DNA of 64,000 nucleotides from Falsiruegeria litorea R37 (GCF_900172225.1 NZ_FWFO01000001.1:1798001-1862000), one strand, 5' to 3'; shown: positions 17,195 through 26,285, counted from the first letter of the stretch. Numbers and translations: made by a program. Notes: generated by a model from the sequence alone, not told the origin.

Positions 17195-18058
17195 TCAGCG
17201 GCCTGACCACCAATTGTCAATCTGCTCGGCGGTCAGCCGGTCTGACAGGCCCAGGGCAACCAGGGCTGGGGTCTTTGCGGTCGACGCACGGATGTCGACA
17301 TGTTTGCCCACAACATGCACCTCATGCATCCCATCGGGGCCAGTTACAAATCCCTTGACGCGGTAGAGCCCTTCAGGCCGGGCGGCCAAGCGTTCCTGTA
17401 GCTGTGAACGAACAAAATCACCCGGTGTCTCAGTGTTCCACTGCACATAGAGTGGATGAGACGCTGTCGGGCGCCCCTTGGGCAGGGGCACAACATCCGA
17501 CAGAAGCGGCGCAATCGGGGCATCCCCTTGCAAGGCGCTGGGGCTGCGCAGGCCGTGCTCGGCCAACGCTTTGCTCAAATTGGCAGAGGGCGCATCAGAT
17601 TTGGTCATCAGCACCATATCCGCCACCTTGATCTGTTGCGCCACCTGCGGCGCGATGAGCGGATCGCGCAACACATCGGCCCCGTTCATCCCGTCAAGCA
17701 GCGTGATGATCCCGGCATAGGACAGGTCTGGCTCGGCGATTGCGGCATTGGCGATGGCGGCGGGATCGGCGATGCCGCTGGCCTCGACAATCAGGTGATC
17801 GGGGCGTGGGGTCCGGTCCAGCGCATCCCCAAGCGCCAAATAAAGATCGGCCCCCATGGTGCAGCAGACACAGCCATTGGACAGCGAGATTGTGTCGTCC
17901 TGACGCGATTCGATCAGGGCAGCGTCGATGTTGATGGCGCCAAAGTCATTGACCAAGATCATCAGGCGCAGCCCGTGATCCTCGGCCAATAACCGGTTGA
18001 TCAAAGTTGTCTTGCCAGCGCCCAGATAGCCGCTGATCACCGTGAGGGGCAGGCGCAT
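17195..18058 (-). CDS. COG0523 (CobW-type) metal-associated GTPase
   Basis: 287 residues. The P-loop is GYLGAGKT at residues 10-17 and the metal-binding CxCC motif sits at 63-66 (NGCVCCTMG), followed by the Walker B-like LIVEASGIADP. There is a C-terminal CobW_C-like domain of about 90 residues. COG0523 proteins are GTP-dependent metallochaperones (CobW, ZNG1, YeiR, YjiA, NHase activators). The ATG overlaps the stop of the amidohydrolase as TGATG, and the M20 peptidase follows. Lying between two metallohydrolases, it most likely supplies zinc or another metal to one of them; this is inference. There is no cobalamin gene nearby. Confidence 0.9.
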   Translation of the reverse strand: MRLPLTVISGYLGAGKTTLINRLLAEDHGLRLMILVNDFGAINIDAALIESRQDDTISLSNGCVCCTMGADLYLALGDALDRTPRPDHLIVEASGIADPAAIANAAIAEPDLSYAGIITLLDGMNGADVLRDPLIAPQVAQQIKVADMVLMTKSDAPSANLSKALAEHGLRSPSALQGDAPIAPLLSDVVPLPKGRPTASHPLYVQWNTETPGDFVRSQLQERLAARPEGLYRVKGFVTGPDGMHEVHVVGKHVDIRASTAKTPALVALGLSDRLTAEQIDNWWSGR

Positions 18059-19686
18059 CAGTTCATTTGCACCTGACCGCCAAAGACGATGCCGTTGACC
18101 GGCACATCCTTGAGCGCCATTGGGGCGACGGCGGTGGGGTCATTGCCAAGGACCGCAAAGTCGGCCCGTTTACCGGTTTCGATACTGCCGATCTCGGCAT
18201 CAAGGTTCAGTGTGTAGGCAGCACCCAGCGTGATCGCATAGAGAGCTTCATCGACTGTGATCCGCTGCTCTTCGCCCAGAGTGCGGCCCGTCATCGTCTG
18301 TCGGTTCACTGCGCACCATGCGGTGAAGAGCGGCCCTAAAGGTGTTACGGGAGCATCGGAATGCAGTGCCACATTGACGCCCGCGTCCAAAGCCGAACGA
18401 GCGGCATCCATACGCGTGGCGCGATCCTCGCCAATGGTCAGCGCGGCGTGTTGATCGCCGAAGTACCAGATGTGGTTGGAGAAGATGTTGGTGCAGACAT
18501 TCATCTCGACGCAGCGGCGGAACTGATCGGGGCCCATCATCTGGCAGTGCTGCAGAACATGCCGGGCCGAAGGCCATGGGTGCTTGCGCGAGGCAGCTTC
18601 GAGGGCGTCAAGCGAGACGGATGACGCCTCGTCCCCGTTCACGTGAATATGCATCTGAACGCCGTTGGCCTGCATGGTTTCACACAGCGCAAAGATCTGC
18701 TCGGGTGGGGTGTTCCACAGTCCATTAGGGTGTCCGCCGACATAGCCGGGCCATTTCACCCTTGCTGTCCAGCCCTGGATCGAGCCATCGGTCATCAGCT
18801 TGACCGCGCCCATCCGCAGCTTGTCAGAGGATTGTTTGCCCAAGCGGTTGGCCTTGTCAGCGATATCCTGCGGTGGGGCGCCCACCGCGGCCAGAACGGG
18901 CACCAGACGCAGGCCAAAATCATCCTGCCCGGTGACGGCGGTCAGAACCTCAAGATCCTCTTCCTCCATATGCGAAAACAGGTCGGTAATTGTGGTTACG
19001 CCGGCCAGGCGGCAGACATCTGCATAGGTTCTGACCGCTTCAGGGGTCTGCGACAGGCCGCGGAAATCCAACCCCGTGCGCCGCATCACCGGGAACATGG
19101 CCGCCATCTCCTGCAGTTCGCCGGTGGGTTCACCATCTGGGCCTTTAAGGACGCCTTCGATGTTCGACTCTCGTGAATACCCCACCATCTCAAGGCAGGT
19201 CGAATTCACACACATCAGGTGGAAGTTGGAAAACATCACCATCACAGGCCGGTCTTCAGAGATGCCGTCCAGGTGGGAACGGTTCAGACGTTCGGTTGGC
19301 AGGAAAATGGGATCAAACCCCCAAGCAACGACCGGTTCACCAGGGGGGAGGGTGGACGCATAGTCGCGCAGGCGAGACACCACGGCGTTGATGTCTGTCA
19401 TGCCTTTGTGAAGCTTACCGGTCGGGTCGATACGGTCATGGTACCCAGCATAAGCAAACTGCCACATTGAACCGGCCATCATATGCGCGTGGCCTTCGAC
19501 AAAACCGGGCATCAGCACGTGATCAGCCAGGCTGTTGTCGTGGGTCACCGATCCCCAGGCTTCGGCGCAATCGGCCCCGCCAACGGCTAGAATTTTCCCC
19601 TCCTGAACCGCCACATGGGTCGCCTCAGGCCTGCTGGGGTCCATTGTGATGATTTTTTGTGCAGCAAATACAGTGATTTCCGACAT
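18058..19686 (-). CDS. YtcJ-like metal-dependent amidohydrolase
   Basis: 542 residues of the amidohydrolase superfamily (Amidohydro_3). The first metal-ligand pair is His 66/His 68 in GFVEGHAHMMAGS. Further ligands are recognisable in MHIHVNGDEAS and in the late ALHSDAPVTPLGPL segment. Relatives hydrolyse amides, N-formyl compounds or cyclic amides. The open frame continues 24 codons upstream, but the ATG at 19686 follows GGGAGG and begins at the beta-sandwich start. It is the first gene of the minus-strand unit with the CobW-type GTPase (overlapping stop/start) and the M20 peptidase, and is divergent from the LysR gene and the ABC importer. Confidence 0.9.
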   Translation of the reverse strand: MSEITVFAAQKIITMDPSRPEATHVAVQEGKILAVGGADCAEAWGSVTHDNSLADHVLMPGFVEGHAHMMAGSMWQFAYAGYHDRIDPTGKLHKGMTDINAVVSRLRDYASTLPPGEPVVAWGFDPIFLPTERLNRSHLDGISEDRPVMVMFSNFHLMCVNSTCLEMVGYSRESNIEGVLKGPDGEPTGELQEMAAMFPVMRRTGLDFRGLSQTPEAVRTYADVCRLAGVTTITDLFSHMEEEDLEVLTAVTGQDDFGLRLVPVLAAVGAPPQDIADKANRLGKQSSDKLRMGAVKLMTDGSIQGWTARVKWPGYVGGHPNGLWNTPPEQIFALCETMQANGVQMHIHVNGDEASSVSLDALEAASRKHPWPSARHVLQHCQMMGPDQFRRCVEMNVCTNIFSNHIWYFGDQHAALTIGEDRATRMDAARSALDAGVNVALHSDAPVTPLGPLFTAWCAVNRQTMTGRTLGEEQRITVDEALYAITLGAAYTLNLDAEIGSIETGKRADFAVLGNDPTAVAPMALKDVPVNGIVFGGQVQMN

Positions 19687-19732
19687 GGTGTCCCTCCCGA
19701 TTGGGTTTAGGCCTAGCTGGGGATTGATCCGC

Positions 19733-19749
19733 TGTAAAATAGAATTACT
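19733..19749. promoter_or_regulatory. LysR-type operator candidate
   Basis: In the 96-base divergent region between the amidohydrolase and lysR genes lies GTAA-N7-TTAC (19734-19748), an imperfect form of the T-N11-A dyad bound by LysR-type regulators. Its position between divergent genes is where an autoregulating LysR protein usually binds. Not tested. Confidence 0.4.
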
Positions 19750-19782
19750 GTCAAGCATTGAGGGAGAAAATGAGGGAAGCGG

Positions 19783-20724
19783 ATGAATTTCACGCTCAAG
19801 CAGCTGCGCTATTTCGATGCCGCGCTGCGCAACGGGTCTATTGCCCGAGCCGCAGTCGAGATGAATATCTCACAGTCGTCCATCACCGCCGCGATCGACA
19901 TGATCGAGCAATGTGTGGGCGCTGAACTGTTCCGCCGGGTGCCGGCAAAAGGGATCGTGGCCACGCAAGTGGGCAAGCGGGTGGGGGACCGTGTGTCGGC
20001 CTTTCTGGACACGGCGCGCGTGTTCGAATCCGATTTGATGTCCCTGACCGGAGATCCCACCGGCACCCTGCGTTTGGGGTGTTATGCGCCAACGGCGCCC
20101 TATGTCCTGCCGCCCATTCTGTCACGTTTGGCCCAACGCTATCCGGGTATCCGGATCGAATTGGCCGAAGGGGACATGAACACCATGGCCGACCTTCTGC
20201 ACTCTGGTGGGGTTGATTTGGCGCTGACCTATCAAAAGGACCCAGTCAAAGGATTGCCGTTTGACCAACTGTTCGAGGCCCACCCTTGGGCGCTTTTACC
20301 CAACAGCTCACCCTTGGCCAACAAACCTTCGGTCAGTCTGCGAGATCTGGCAGAACTGCCGATGATCCTGCTCGATCTGCCGTTGACTGAGGAATATTTT
20401 TGTTCGCTCTTCGAAGAGCTGGGGTTGGAGCCGAACGTTGTGCATTCCACCAAATCCAGTTCGGTTTTGCGCGGGTTGGTCGCTAGTGAGTTTGGATATT
20501 CGATTCTGAACATCTGTGGACCCAACGACCGGGACGGGCGCAACGGATATCGGGCCTTGCCGATCTCGGATTCGTTCTTTTCCCCTGCGCTTGGACTTGC
20601 TTATGTCGAGGGCTTGAAGGGATCTGCAATCGTAAGTGCAGTGCGCAATATCACCCGAGAATTGCAGGCTGAACGCGCCTTTGATCATTTGATTATGCAG
20701 CCGGAATTGCGCAAAACGGCATAA
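19783..20724 (+). CDS. LysR-family transcriptional regulator
   Basis: 313 residues. The N-terminal winged helix-turn-helix is typical: LKQLRYFDAALRNGSIARAA followed by SQSSITAAIDMIE. The C-terminal two thirds form the periplasmic-binding-protein-like effector domain. It is transcribed away from the amidohydrolase unit and directly precedes the ABC importer, so it probably controls both in response to the imported compound. The start ATG at 19783 matches the family N-terminus. Confidence 0.93.
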   Translation: MNFTLKQLRYFDAALRNGSIARAAVEMNISQSSITAAIDMIEQCVGAELFRRVPAKGIVATQVGKRVGDRVSAFLDTARVFESDLMSLTGDPTGTLRLGCYAPTAPYVLPPILSRLAQRYPGIRIELAEGDMNTMADLLHSGGVDLALTYQKDPVKGLPFDQLFEAHPWALLPNSSPLANKPSVSLRDLAELPMILLDLPLTEEYFCSLFEELGLEPNVVHSTKSSSVLRGLVASEFGYSILNICGPNDRDGRNGYRALPISDSFFSPALGLAYVEGLKGSAIVSAVRNITRELQAERAFDHLIMQPELRKTA

Positions 20725-20727
20725 AAT

Positions 20728-20767
20728 GTAGTTTTCCGCTACAGAAAGAACTGTTTTCTGTGACTAC
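20728..20767. promoter_or_regulatory. dyad between lysR and the importer genes
   Basis: Inside the 103-base gap, ACAGAAA (20741-20747) pairs with TTTCTGT (20755-20761) across a 7-base spacer. An outer GTAGT/ACTAC pair (20728-20732, 20763-20767) extends the symmetry. It could be a weak terminator of lysR or an operator for the importer promoter; the lack of a T-run argues against a terminator. Confidence 0.4.
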
Positions 20768-20827
20768 GGCCTTGGCTAGCCTCTGACATGTAAGGTTCAC
20801 AAAGGACCTGCAAGGGAGGAAAATACC

Positions 20828-22381
20828 ATGAAGCATATGACACGCCTTTTGGGCGCTGTGTCCCTTGCCGTCACCAGTTTGACGGCCCCTGCATTCGCAG
20901 ATGGCGGGACGCTTGTGATCGCCTCGACCCAGGTGCCGCGTCACCTGAACGGTGCGGTGCAATCGGGGATCGCAACGGCTGTCCCGTCCACTCAGATCTT
21001 TGCGTCGCCGCTGCGCTATGACGAAAACTGGGAACCGCAGCCCTATCTGGCCGAAAGCTGGGAGGTCAGCGAAGATGGGCTGAGCGTGACGCTGAACCTG
21101 GTGCAAAACGCCACGTTCCATGATGGCAAACCGGTCACGTCCGAGGATGTTGCGTTTTCGATCATGACGACCAAGGAAAACCACCCCTTCAAGTCGATGT
21201 TTGCACCGGTCGAGTCGATCGAGACACCGGATGCCCATACGGCTGTCATCAAACTCAGCCAGCCTCACCCCGCGCTGCTGCTGGCCCTGTCGCCCGCTTT
21301 GGCACCAGTTCTGCCCAAGCACGTCTACGGCGACGGGCAGGACGCGAAATCACACCCTGCGAACTCGGCACCTGTCGGGTCCGGCCCGTTCATGTTGGAA
21401 GAGTTCACACCGGGCGAAGCCGTTGTGATGAAGAAGAACCCGAATTTCTTCATTGATGGCCGCCCCAAGCTGGACGAGATCATCATCCGCATCATCAAGG
21501 ACCCCTCGGCCCTGTTGATCGCGATGGAGAACGGCGAGGCGGATATGTATCCGTTCATGGCTGGGTCTCAGGAAATCAAACGCCTGGAAAAGGCCGAGCA
21601 TCTGGGCGTCACCACGGATGGCTACGCCGCTGTTGGCCCGATCAACTGGCTGGCCTTCAACACCGCGTCCGAAAAGCTGAGCGATGTACGTGTACGTCAG
21701 GCGATTGCCTATGCCGTGGATCGCGAGTTCATCACCAAGGCGCTGCATCGCGGTGTGTCTGCCCCGCAGCGTGGGCCGATCATCGAAAGCTCACCGTTCT
21801 TTGACGAGACGATCCCGGCCTATGATGTCGATCTGGACAAGGCCAAGGCGCTGATGGCCGAGGCGGGTTTTGCCGATGGCATGGATCTGACCATCGATTA
21901 TATCCCCGGTCCCAAGGAACAGCAGCAATCCCTTGCGGAATACATGAAGTCGCAGCTGAAAAAGATCGGCATCAATGTGACCGTGCGCGCGGCCCCGGAT
22001 TTCCCAACTTGGGCGGGTCGTGTCGGTGGGCATGACTTTGAGCTGTCCATGGATGTGGTGTTCAATTGGGGTGACCCGGTGATCGGTGTGCACCGCACCT
22101 ATCTGTCGTCCAACATCCGTCAGGGCGTGATCTGGTCGAACACGCAGCAGTATGCCAACGAAAAGGTCGACGAGATCCTGAACGCCGCAGCCGTCGAAGC
22201 CGATCCGGCCAAACGCAAGGCGCTTTATGCCGAGTTCCAGCAGATGGTGGCGGCTGATCTTCCGATCTACTGGATCAACGCGCTGCCGTATCACACGGCC
22301 TACGACAAGAAGCTTCAGAACGTGCCCACGGGCATCTGGGGCACCATGCATCCGATGGATCAGGTCAGCTGGTCCGAGTGA
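20828..22381 (+). CDS. ABC importer substrate-binding protein (SBP_bac_5, peptide/opine type)
   Basis: 517 residues. A Sec signal peptide ends at about AFA-D (residue 24-25). The mature part is a family 5 extracellular solute-binding protein (cluster C), with the recognisable segments LAESWEVSEDGLSVTLNLV and RVRQAIAYAVDREFI. It captures dipeptides, oligopeptides, opines or similar compounds in the periplasm. First gene of the five-gene transporter operon; a strong hairpin separates it from the first permease gene. The neighbouring amidohydrolase and peptidase suggest an amide- or peptide-bonded substrate. Confidence 0.92.
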   Translation: MKHMTRLLGAVSLAVTSLTAPAFADGGTLVIASTQVPRHLNGAVQSGIATAVPSTQIFASPLRYDENWEPQPYLAESWEVSEDGLSVTLNLVQNATFHDGKPVTSEDVAFSIMTTKENHPFKSMFAPVESIETPDAHTAVIKLSQPHPALLLALSPALAPVLPKHVYGDGQDAKSHPANSAPVGSGPFMLEEFTPGEAVVMKKNPNFFIDGRPKLDEIIIRIIKDPSALLIAMENGEADMYPFMAGSQEIKRLEKAEHLGVTTDGYAAVGPINWLAFNTASEKLSDVRVRQAIAYAVDREFITKALHRGVSAPQRGPIIESSPFFDETIPAYDVDLDKAKALMAEAGFADGMDLTIDYIPGPKEQQQSLAEYMKSQLKKIGINVTVRAAPDFPTWAGRVGGHDFELSMDVVFNWGDPVIGVHRTYLSSNIRQGVIWSNTQQYANEKVDEILNAAAVEADPAKRKALYAEFQQMVAADLPIYWINALPYHTAYDKKLQNVPTGIWGTMHPMDQVSWSE

Positions 22382-22396
22382 TCGGCTCACCCATCA

Positions 22397-22426
22397 AACC
22401 AGGGCGGCTGATCCGCTGCCCTGGTT
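22397..22426 (+). promoter_or_regulatory. intercistronic hairpin after the binding-protein gene
   Basis: AACCAGGGC (22397-22405) pairs perfectly with 22418-22426, and an inner GCGG/CCGC continues the stem. No long T-run follows. Such hairpins after periplasmic binding-protein genes partly stop transcription or protect the upstream mRNA, raising binding protein over permease levels. Confidence 0.6.
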
Positions 22427-22441
22427 GTTGAGAGGCAAATT

Positions 22442-23416
22442 ATGAACACGTCATACATATTGCGGCGCCTGTTTTACGGCTTGCTGCTCATGCTGGGTGT
22501 GGTGGTCCTGAACTTCCTCCTCATCCGGTTGGCCCCCGGCGATCCTGCGGTTGTCATCGCGGGCGAAATGGGCGGCGCGACCGAAGAGATGCTGGAAAGC
22601 ATCCGCGAGGAATACGGGCTCAACAAGCCGGTCCTGACCCAGCTGGGGATCTACATTGCCAACGTGGCGCAGTTTGATCTGGGCGAGAGCTTTTTCTTCA
22701 ACCAACCGGTCACAACGCTGATCGGGCACCGGATCGGGCCGACCATCCTGTTGGTGATCACAGCGCAGCTGTTGTCGATTGTCCTGGGTGTATTTCTGGG
22801 CGTGATCGCGGCGCGCAAACCCAACGGACCGATGAGCGCCTTTGTCTCGGTCTTTGCCACAATCGGCTATGCGGTGCCGGTGTTCTGGACCGGGATCATG
22901 CTGATCATCCTCTTTGCCAGCGTGCTGCCGATCTTTCCTGTCGAGGGGATGCAATCGGTCAAGCTGCGCGATGCGGGTTTCTTTGTGCGGGCTTTGGACG
23001 TGCTGCACCACCTGATCCTGCCGGCGTTTACCTTGGCGATCATCTATCTTGCGCAATACGCGCGCCTTTCGCGGGCCTCGATGCTCGAAGTTCTGGGCTC
23101 AGATTACATCCGCACAGCACGGGCCAAGGGGGCGTCCGAAGGCTCGGTTCTGTTCAAACACGCCTTGCGCAACGCGGCGCTGCCGATCTTGACGGTTGCG
23201 GGTCTGCAGTTCGGCAACCTGATTTCGGGCGCACTGCTGGTCGAGACAGTGTTCAACTGGCCCGGCATGGGGCGGCTGGCCTTCGACAGCATTCTGCGGC
23301 GCGATTATCCGACCATCATGGGGGTTCTGTTCTTTGCTTCTTTCATGGTTGTGGTCGCTAATATTCTGACGGATCTGAGCTATCGCCTGGCTGATCCAAG
23401 ATTGAGGGGGCGGTGA
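22442..23416 (+). CDS. ABC importer permease, DppB type
   Basis: 324 residues with six membrane helices. The N-terminus (ILRRLFYGLLLMLGVVVLNFLL) and the EAA loop with RTARAKGASEGSVLFKHALRNAALP are typical of the DppB/OppB group of peptide/nickel permeases. It forms the membrane channel with the next gene product. Its stop overlaps the next ATG as TGATG. Confidence 0.93.
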   Translation: MNTSYILRRLFYGLLLMLGVVVLNFLLIRLAPGDPAVVIAGEMGGATEEMLESIREEYGLNKPVLTQLGIYIANVAQFDLGESFFFNQPVTTLIGHRIGPTILLVITAQLLSIVLGVFLGVIAARKPNGPMSAFVSVFATIGYAVPVFWTGIMLIILFASVLPIFPVEGMQSVKLRDAGFFVRALDVLHHLILPAFTLAIIYLAQYARLSRASMLEVLGSDYIRTARAKGASEGSVLFKHALRNAALPILTVAGLQFGNLISGALLVETVFNWPGMGRLAFDSILRRDYPTIMGVLFFASFMVVVANILTDLSYRLADPRLRGR

Positions 23417-24291
23417 TGTCTGATCAAACCGTAACCGAGTTCAAGGCCGAAAGCCCCGCGCTTGAAGCGTGGCGGATGTTCCGGCGCAACATTCCCGCCG
23501 TTATCGGGGTCATCATGTTGACGGCCATCGTCGGCGCGACGCTTTATGGCACCTTTCTTTATGGCGGCGACCCGTTCGACATCGTCTGGGCGCCGCATGA
23601 GCCACCCGGCGCGACGCCCGAGTTTCCCCTGGGTACCGACTATCTGGGCCGCAATATCGTTGCGGGCATGCTGACCGGGGGCGGTCCAACGCTTGCCGTG
23701 GGGTTGGCCGCGGCCGCGCTGACCATGGTGATCGGCATCTCTCTGGGCGCTTTGGCTGGGTATTACGGCGGCTGGGTCGACAACCTGCTGATGCGCATCA
23801 CCGAGTTCTTTCAGGTTCTGCCGGCGCTCCTCTTTGCCATGGTGCTGGTGACGCTGTTGTCACCGTCGCTTTGGACCATTGCTCTGGCCATCGGTGTTGT
23901 CAGCTGGCCGCAGACCGCGCGTCTGACACGGGCCGAGTTCCTGAAAATCAAGGAGCTGGAGTATGTCACCGCCGCCCGCGCCATCGGCGCGCGCAACAAG
24001 CGGATCATCTGGAAGGTGATCCTGCCCAACGCAGCGCCGCCGCTGATCGTGTCGGCGACGCTGACCATTGGGGTCGCCATCCTGTTCGAGGCGGGCCTGT
24101 CCTTCCTAGGCCTGGGCGATCCCAATGTGATGAGCTGGGGCCTGATGATCGGTGCCAACCGGGAATACATCCTGGACGCCTGGTGGCCGGTGACCTTCCC
24201 GGGGCTTGCGATCTTTTTCACCGTCTTTGCCGTCAGTCTGATCGGCGATGGCCTGAACGATGCCTTTAATCCGAAGTTGAGGGAAAGATGA
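23416..24291 (+). CDS. ABC importer permease, DppC type
   Basis: 291 residues. It carries the N-terminal OppC segment, five to six membrane helices and the EAA loop TAARAIGARNKRIIWKVILPNAAPP. It ends DGLNDAFNPKLRER, characteristic of DppC proteins. A GTG lies one codon upstream, but the ATG at 23416 overlaps the preceding stop and is chosen. Its end overlaps the first ATPase gene by four bases. Confidence 0.93.
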   Translation: MSDQTVTEFKAESPALEAWRMFRRNIPAVIGVIMLTAIVGATLYGTFLYGGDPFDIVWAPHEPPGATPEFPLGTDYLGRNIVAGMLTGGGPTLAVGLAAAALTMVIGISLGALAGYYGGWVDNLLMRITEFFQVLPALLFAMVLVTLLSPSLWTIALAIGVVSWPQTARLTRAEFLKIKELEYVTAARAIGARNKRIIWKVILPNAAPPLIVSATLTIGVAILFEAGLSFLGLGDPNVMSWGLMIGANREYILDAWWPVTFPGLAIFFTVFAVSLIGDGLNDAFNPKLRER

Positions 24292-25262
24292 GCGCGCTTT
24301 TAGAAATCGAAGACCTGCGCGTGACCTTTCGGACGCGCTATGGCGAGGTGACGGCACTGGATTCCGTGTCGATGCATGTGAACGAGGGCGAGACGCTAGG
24401 TGTGGTTGGGGAATCCGGCTGCGGCAAGTCGATCACCGCGCTCTCGGTGATGGGGCTGATCCCTTCGCCGCCGGGCAAGATCGCGGGCGGCTCGATCCGC
24501 CTGAACGGAGAGGAGCTGACCACCGCCAGCCCGGCGCGCCTGCGCGCGATGCGGGGGCCGGATGCGGCGATGATCTTTCAAGAGCCGATGACCTCGCTCA
24601 ACCCGGTATTCACCGTGGGCGACCAGATCGCCGAGGCGATCATGCTGCATCAAAAGGTCGACAAGGCGCAGGCATTGAAGGACGCAGTTGCCTTGCTGGA
24701 TCGGGTCGGAATCCCCAGCCCCGAAACACGGGCTAAGGATTATCCGCACCAATTGTCGGGTGGGATGCGTCAGCGGGTGATGATCGCCATGGCGGTCAGC
24801 TGCCGTCCCAAGGTGCTGATCGCGGATGAGCCGACCACAGCTTTGGATGTGACGGTTCAGGCGCAGATATTTGACCTGCTGAATGAAATCCAGCGCGACT
24901 TTGGCGTTGCCATCATCCTGATCACCCACGACATGGGCGCGATCAGCGAGATGGCGGACCGGGTGGCCGTGATGTACGCGGGCCGGGTGATCGAGGATGC
25001 CAGCGCCGATGATGTGCTGGACTATCCGCAGCATCCTTATGCTCGGGGTCTCATCGACTGTATCCCCGCGCTTGGTCGTGATGATCACCGTTTGGCTGAA
25101 ATTCCGGGCGTTGTGCCGCCTCTTCATCTGTTGGGGCAGGGGTGCGCCTTTGCTGACCGCTGTGCGTTTAAGCAGGACCGCTGCACCCGTGAAAAACCGA
25201 TGTTGGGCAGCCACGGCCACCACCCGGTTGCCTGCCACGGGATCGAGGAGGCCCGGCTATGA
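24288..25262 (+). CDS. ABC importer ATPase, DppD type
   Basis: 324 residues. Walker A is GESGCGKS, the signature is LSGGMRQRV and Walker B is VLIADEPTTALD. The C-terminal oligopeptide-transporter extension has the CAFADRCAFKQDRC cysteine pattern seen in DppD/OppD proteins that carry an iron-sulfur-like cluster. It energises the importer with the following gene product; the two genes overlap by four bases. Confidence 0.94.
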   Translation: MSALLEIEDLRVTFRTRYGEVTALDSVSMHVNEGETLGVVGESGCGKSITALSVMGLIPSPPGKIAGGSIRLNGEELTTASPARLRAMRGPDAAMIFQEPMTSLNPVFTVGDQIAEAIMLHQKVDKAQALKDAVALLDRVGIPSPETRAKDYPHQLSGGMRQRVMIAMAVSCRPKVLIADEPTTALDVTVQAQIFDLLNEIQRDFGVAIILITHDMGAISEMADRVAVMYAGRVIEDASADDVLDYPQHPYARGLIDCIPALGRDDHRLAEIPGVVPPLHLLGQGCAFADRCAFKQDRCTREKPMLGSHGHHPVACHGIEEARL

Positions 25263-26245
25263 GCATTTTGATGGAGGTCCGCGACCTGACGGTGCGCTTC
25301 GCCTTGCCGAAACCATCGTTCTTTGCCGAACGTCCGCATCTGGAGGCGGTCCGTCGGGTGTCGTTCCAGCTTGAGGCGGGCAAGGCGCTTGGCATCGTGG
25401 GCGAGAGCGGCTCGGGCAAGACGACAACGGCAATGGCCGCAATCCGGCTGACCAAAGCGGCGGGCGGGCAGGTGCTGTTCGAAGGCGAAGATCTGCTGGA
25501 ATTGGATGACGAGGCGATGCGCCAGCGCCGCCGCGATGTGCAGCTGATCTTTCAGGATCCCTATTCCTCGCTCAATCCGCGGGCACGGGTGGTGGACATC
25601 GTGCGCGAGCCGATGGACCTGATGGAGATTGGCACCCCCGAGGAACGTCATGCCAAGGTCGAAGAGCTGTTTGCCCTGGTGGGGCTGCGGCCCGATCAGT
25701 TGAACCTGTTTCCACACCAGTTTTCAGGTGGGCAGCGGCAGCGGATCTCGATCGCGCGGGCGCTGACGACCAACCCCAAACTGTTGGTTTGTGATGAGCC
25801 GGTGAGTGCGCTGGACGTGGCCATTCAAGCGCAGATCCTGAACCTGCTGGCCGAGCTGAAAGAAAAGCTTGGGCTGAGCTACCTGTTCATCAGCCACGAC
25901 CTGGGCGTGGTGCGCCATGTCTGCGACGAGGTGGCGGTGATGTATCTGGGCAAGATCGTGGAAAGCGGGCCGACCTCGGCCCTGTTCGAAGCGCCACAGC
26001 ATCCTTACACGCAGGCGCTGTTGTCGGCGGCTCCGTCTCTGGCGCGGCGCAAATCAAAGGGGTATGTGCGGCCGCTCAAGGTTTCGGGCGATCCTCCTAG
26101 CCCGATCAACCCGCCCAAGGGGTGTGCTTTTGCCGAACGCTGTCCGCGTGCGCAGGAGGTCTGTCGGAAAACGCCGCCGGACCTTGTGCCCGGGACCGGC
26201 ACGGCAGTTGCCTGCCACTTTCCCGGGTCCGCTGACCTAGCGTAA
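25259..26245 (+). CDS. ABC importer ATPase, DppF type
   Basis: 328 residues. Walker A is GESGSGKTT, the signature FSGGQRQRI and Walker B LLVCDEPVSALD; the C-terminal cysteine-rich extension is CAFAERCPRAQEVC. Last gene of the importer operon, followed after 15 bases by an intrinsic terminator. The ATG overlaps the preceding gene. Confidence 0.94.
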   Translation: MSILMEVRDLTVRFALPKPSFFAERPHLEAVRRVSFQLEAGKALGIVGESGSGKTTTAMAAIRLTKAAGGQVLFEGEDLLELDDEAMRQRRRDVQLIFQDPYSSLNPRARVVDIVREPMDLMEIGTPEERHAKVEELFALVGLRPDQLNLFPHQFSGGQRQRISIARALTTNPKLLVCDEPVSALDVAIQAQILNLLAELKEKLGLSYLFISHDLGVVRHVCDEVAVMYLGKIVESGPTSALFEAPQHPYTQALLSAAPSLARRKSKGYVRPLKVSGDPPSPINPPKGCAFAERCPRAQEVCRKTPPDLVPGTGTAVACHFPGSADLA

Positions 26246-26260
26246 ATGATATTCGGAGTG

Positions 26261-26285
26261 AACGGCCCTTTAGGGGGCCGTTTTA
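26261..26285 (+). terminator. intrinsic terminator of the importer operon
   Basis: AACGGCCC (26261-26268) pairs with the GGGCCGTT ending at 26282, followed by TTTA. It lies immediately after the last ATPase stop codon. Confidence 0.8.
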
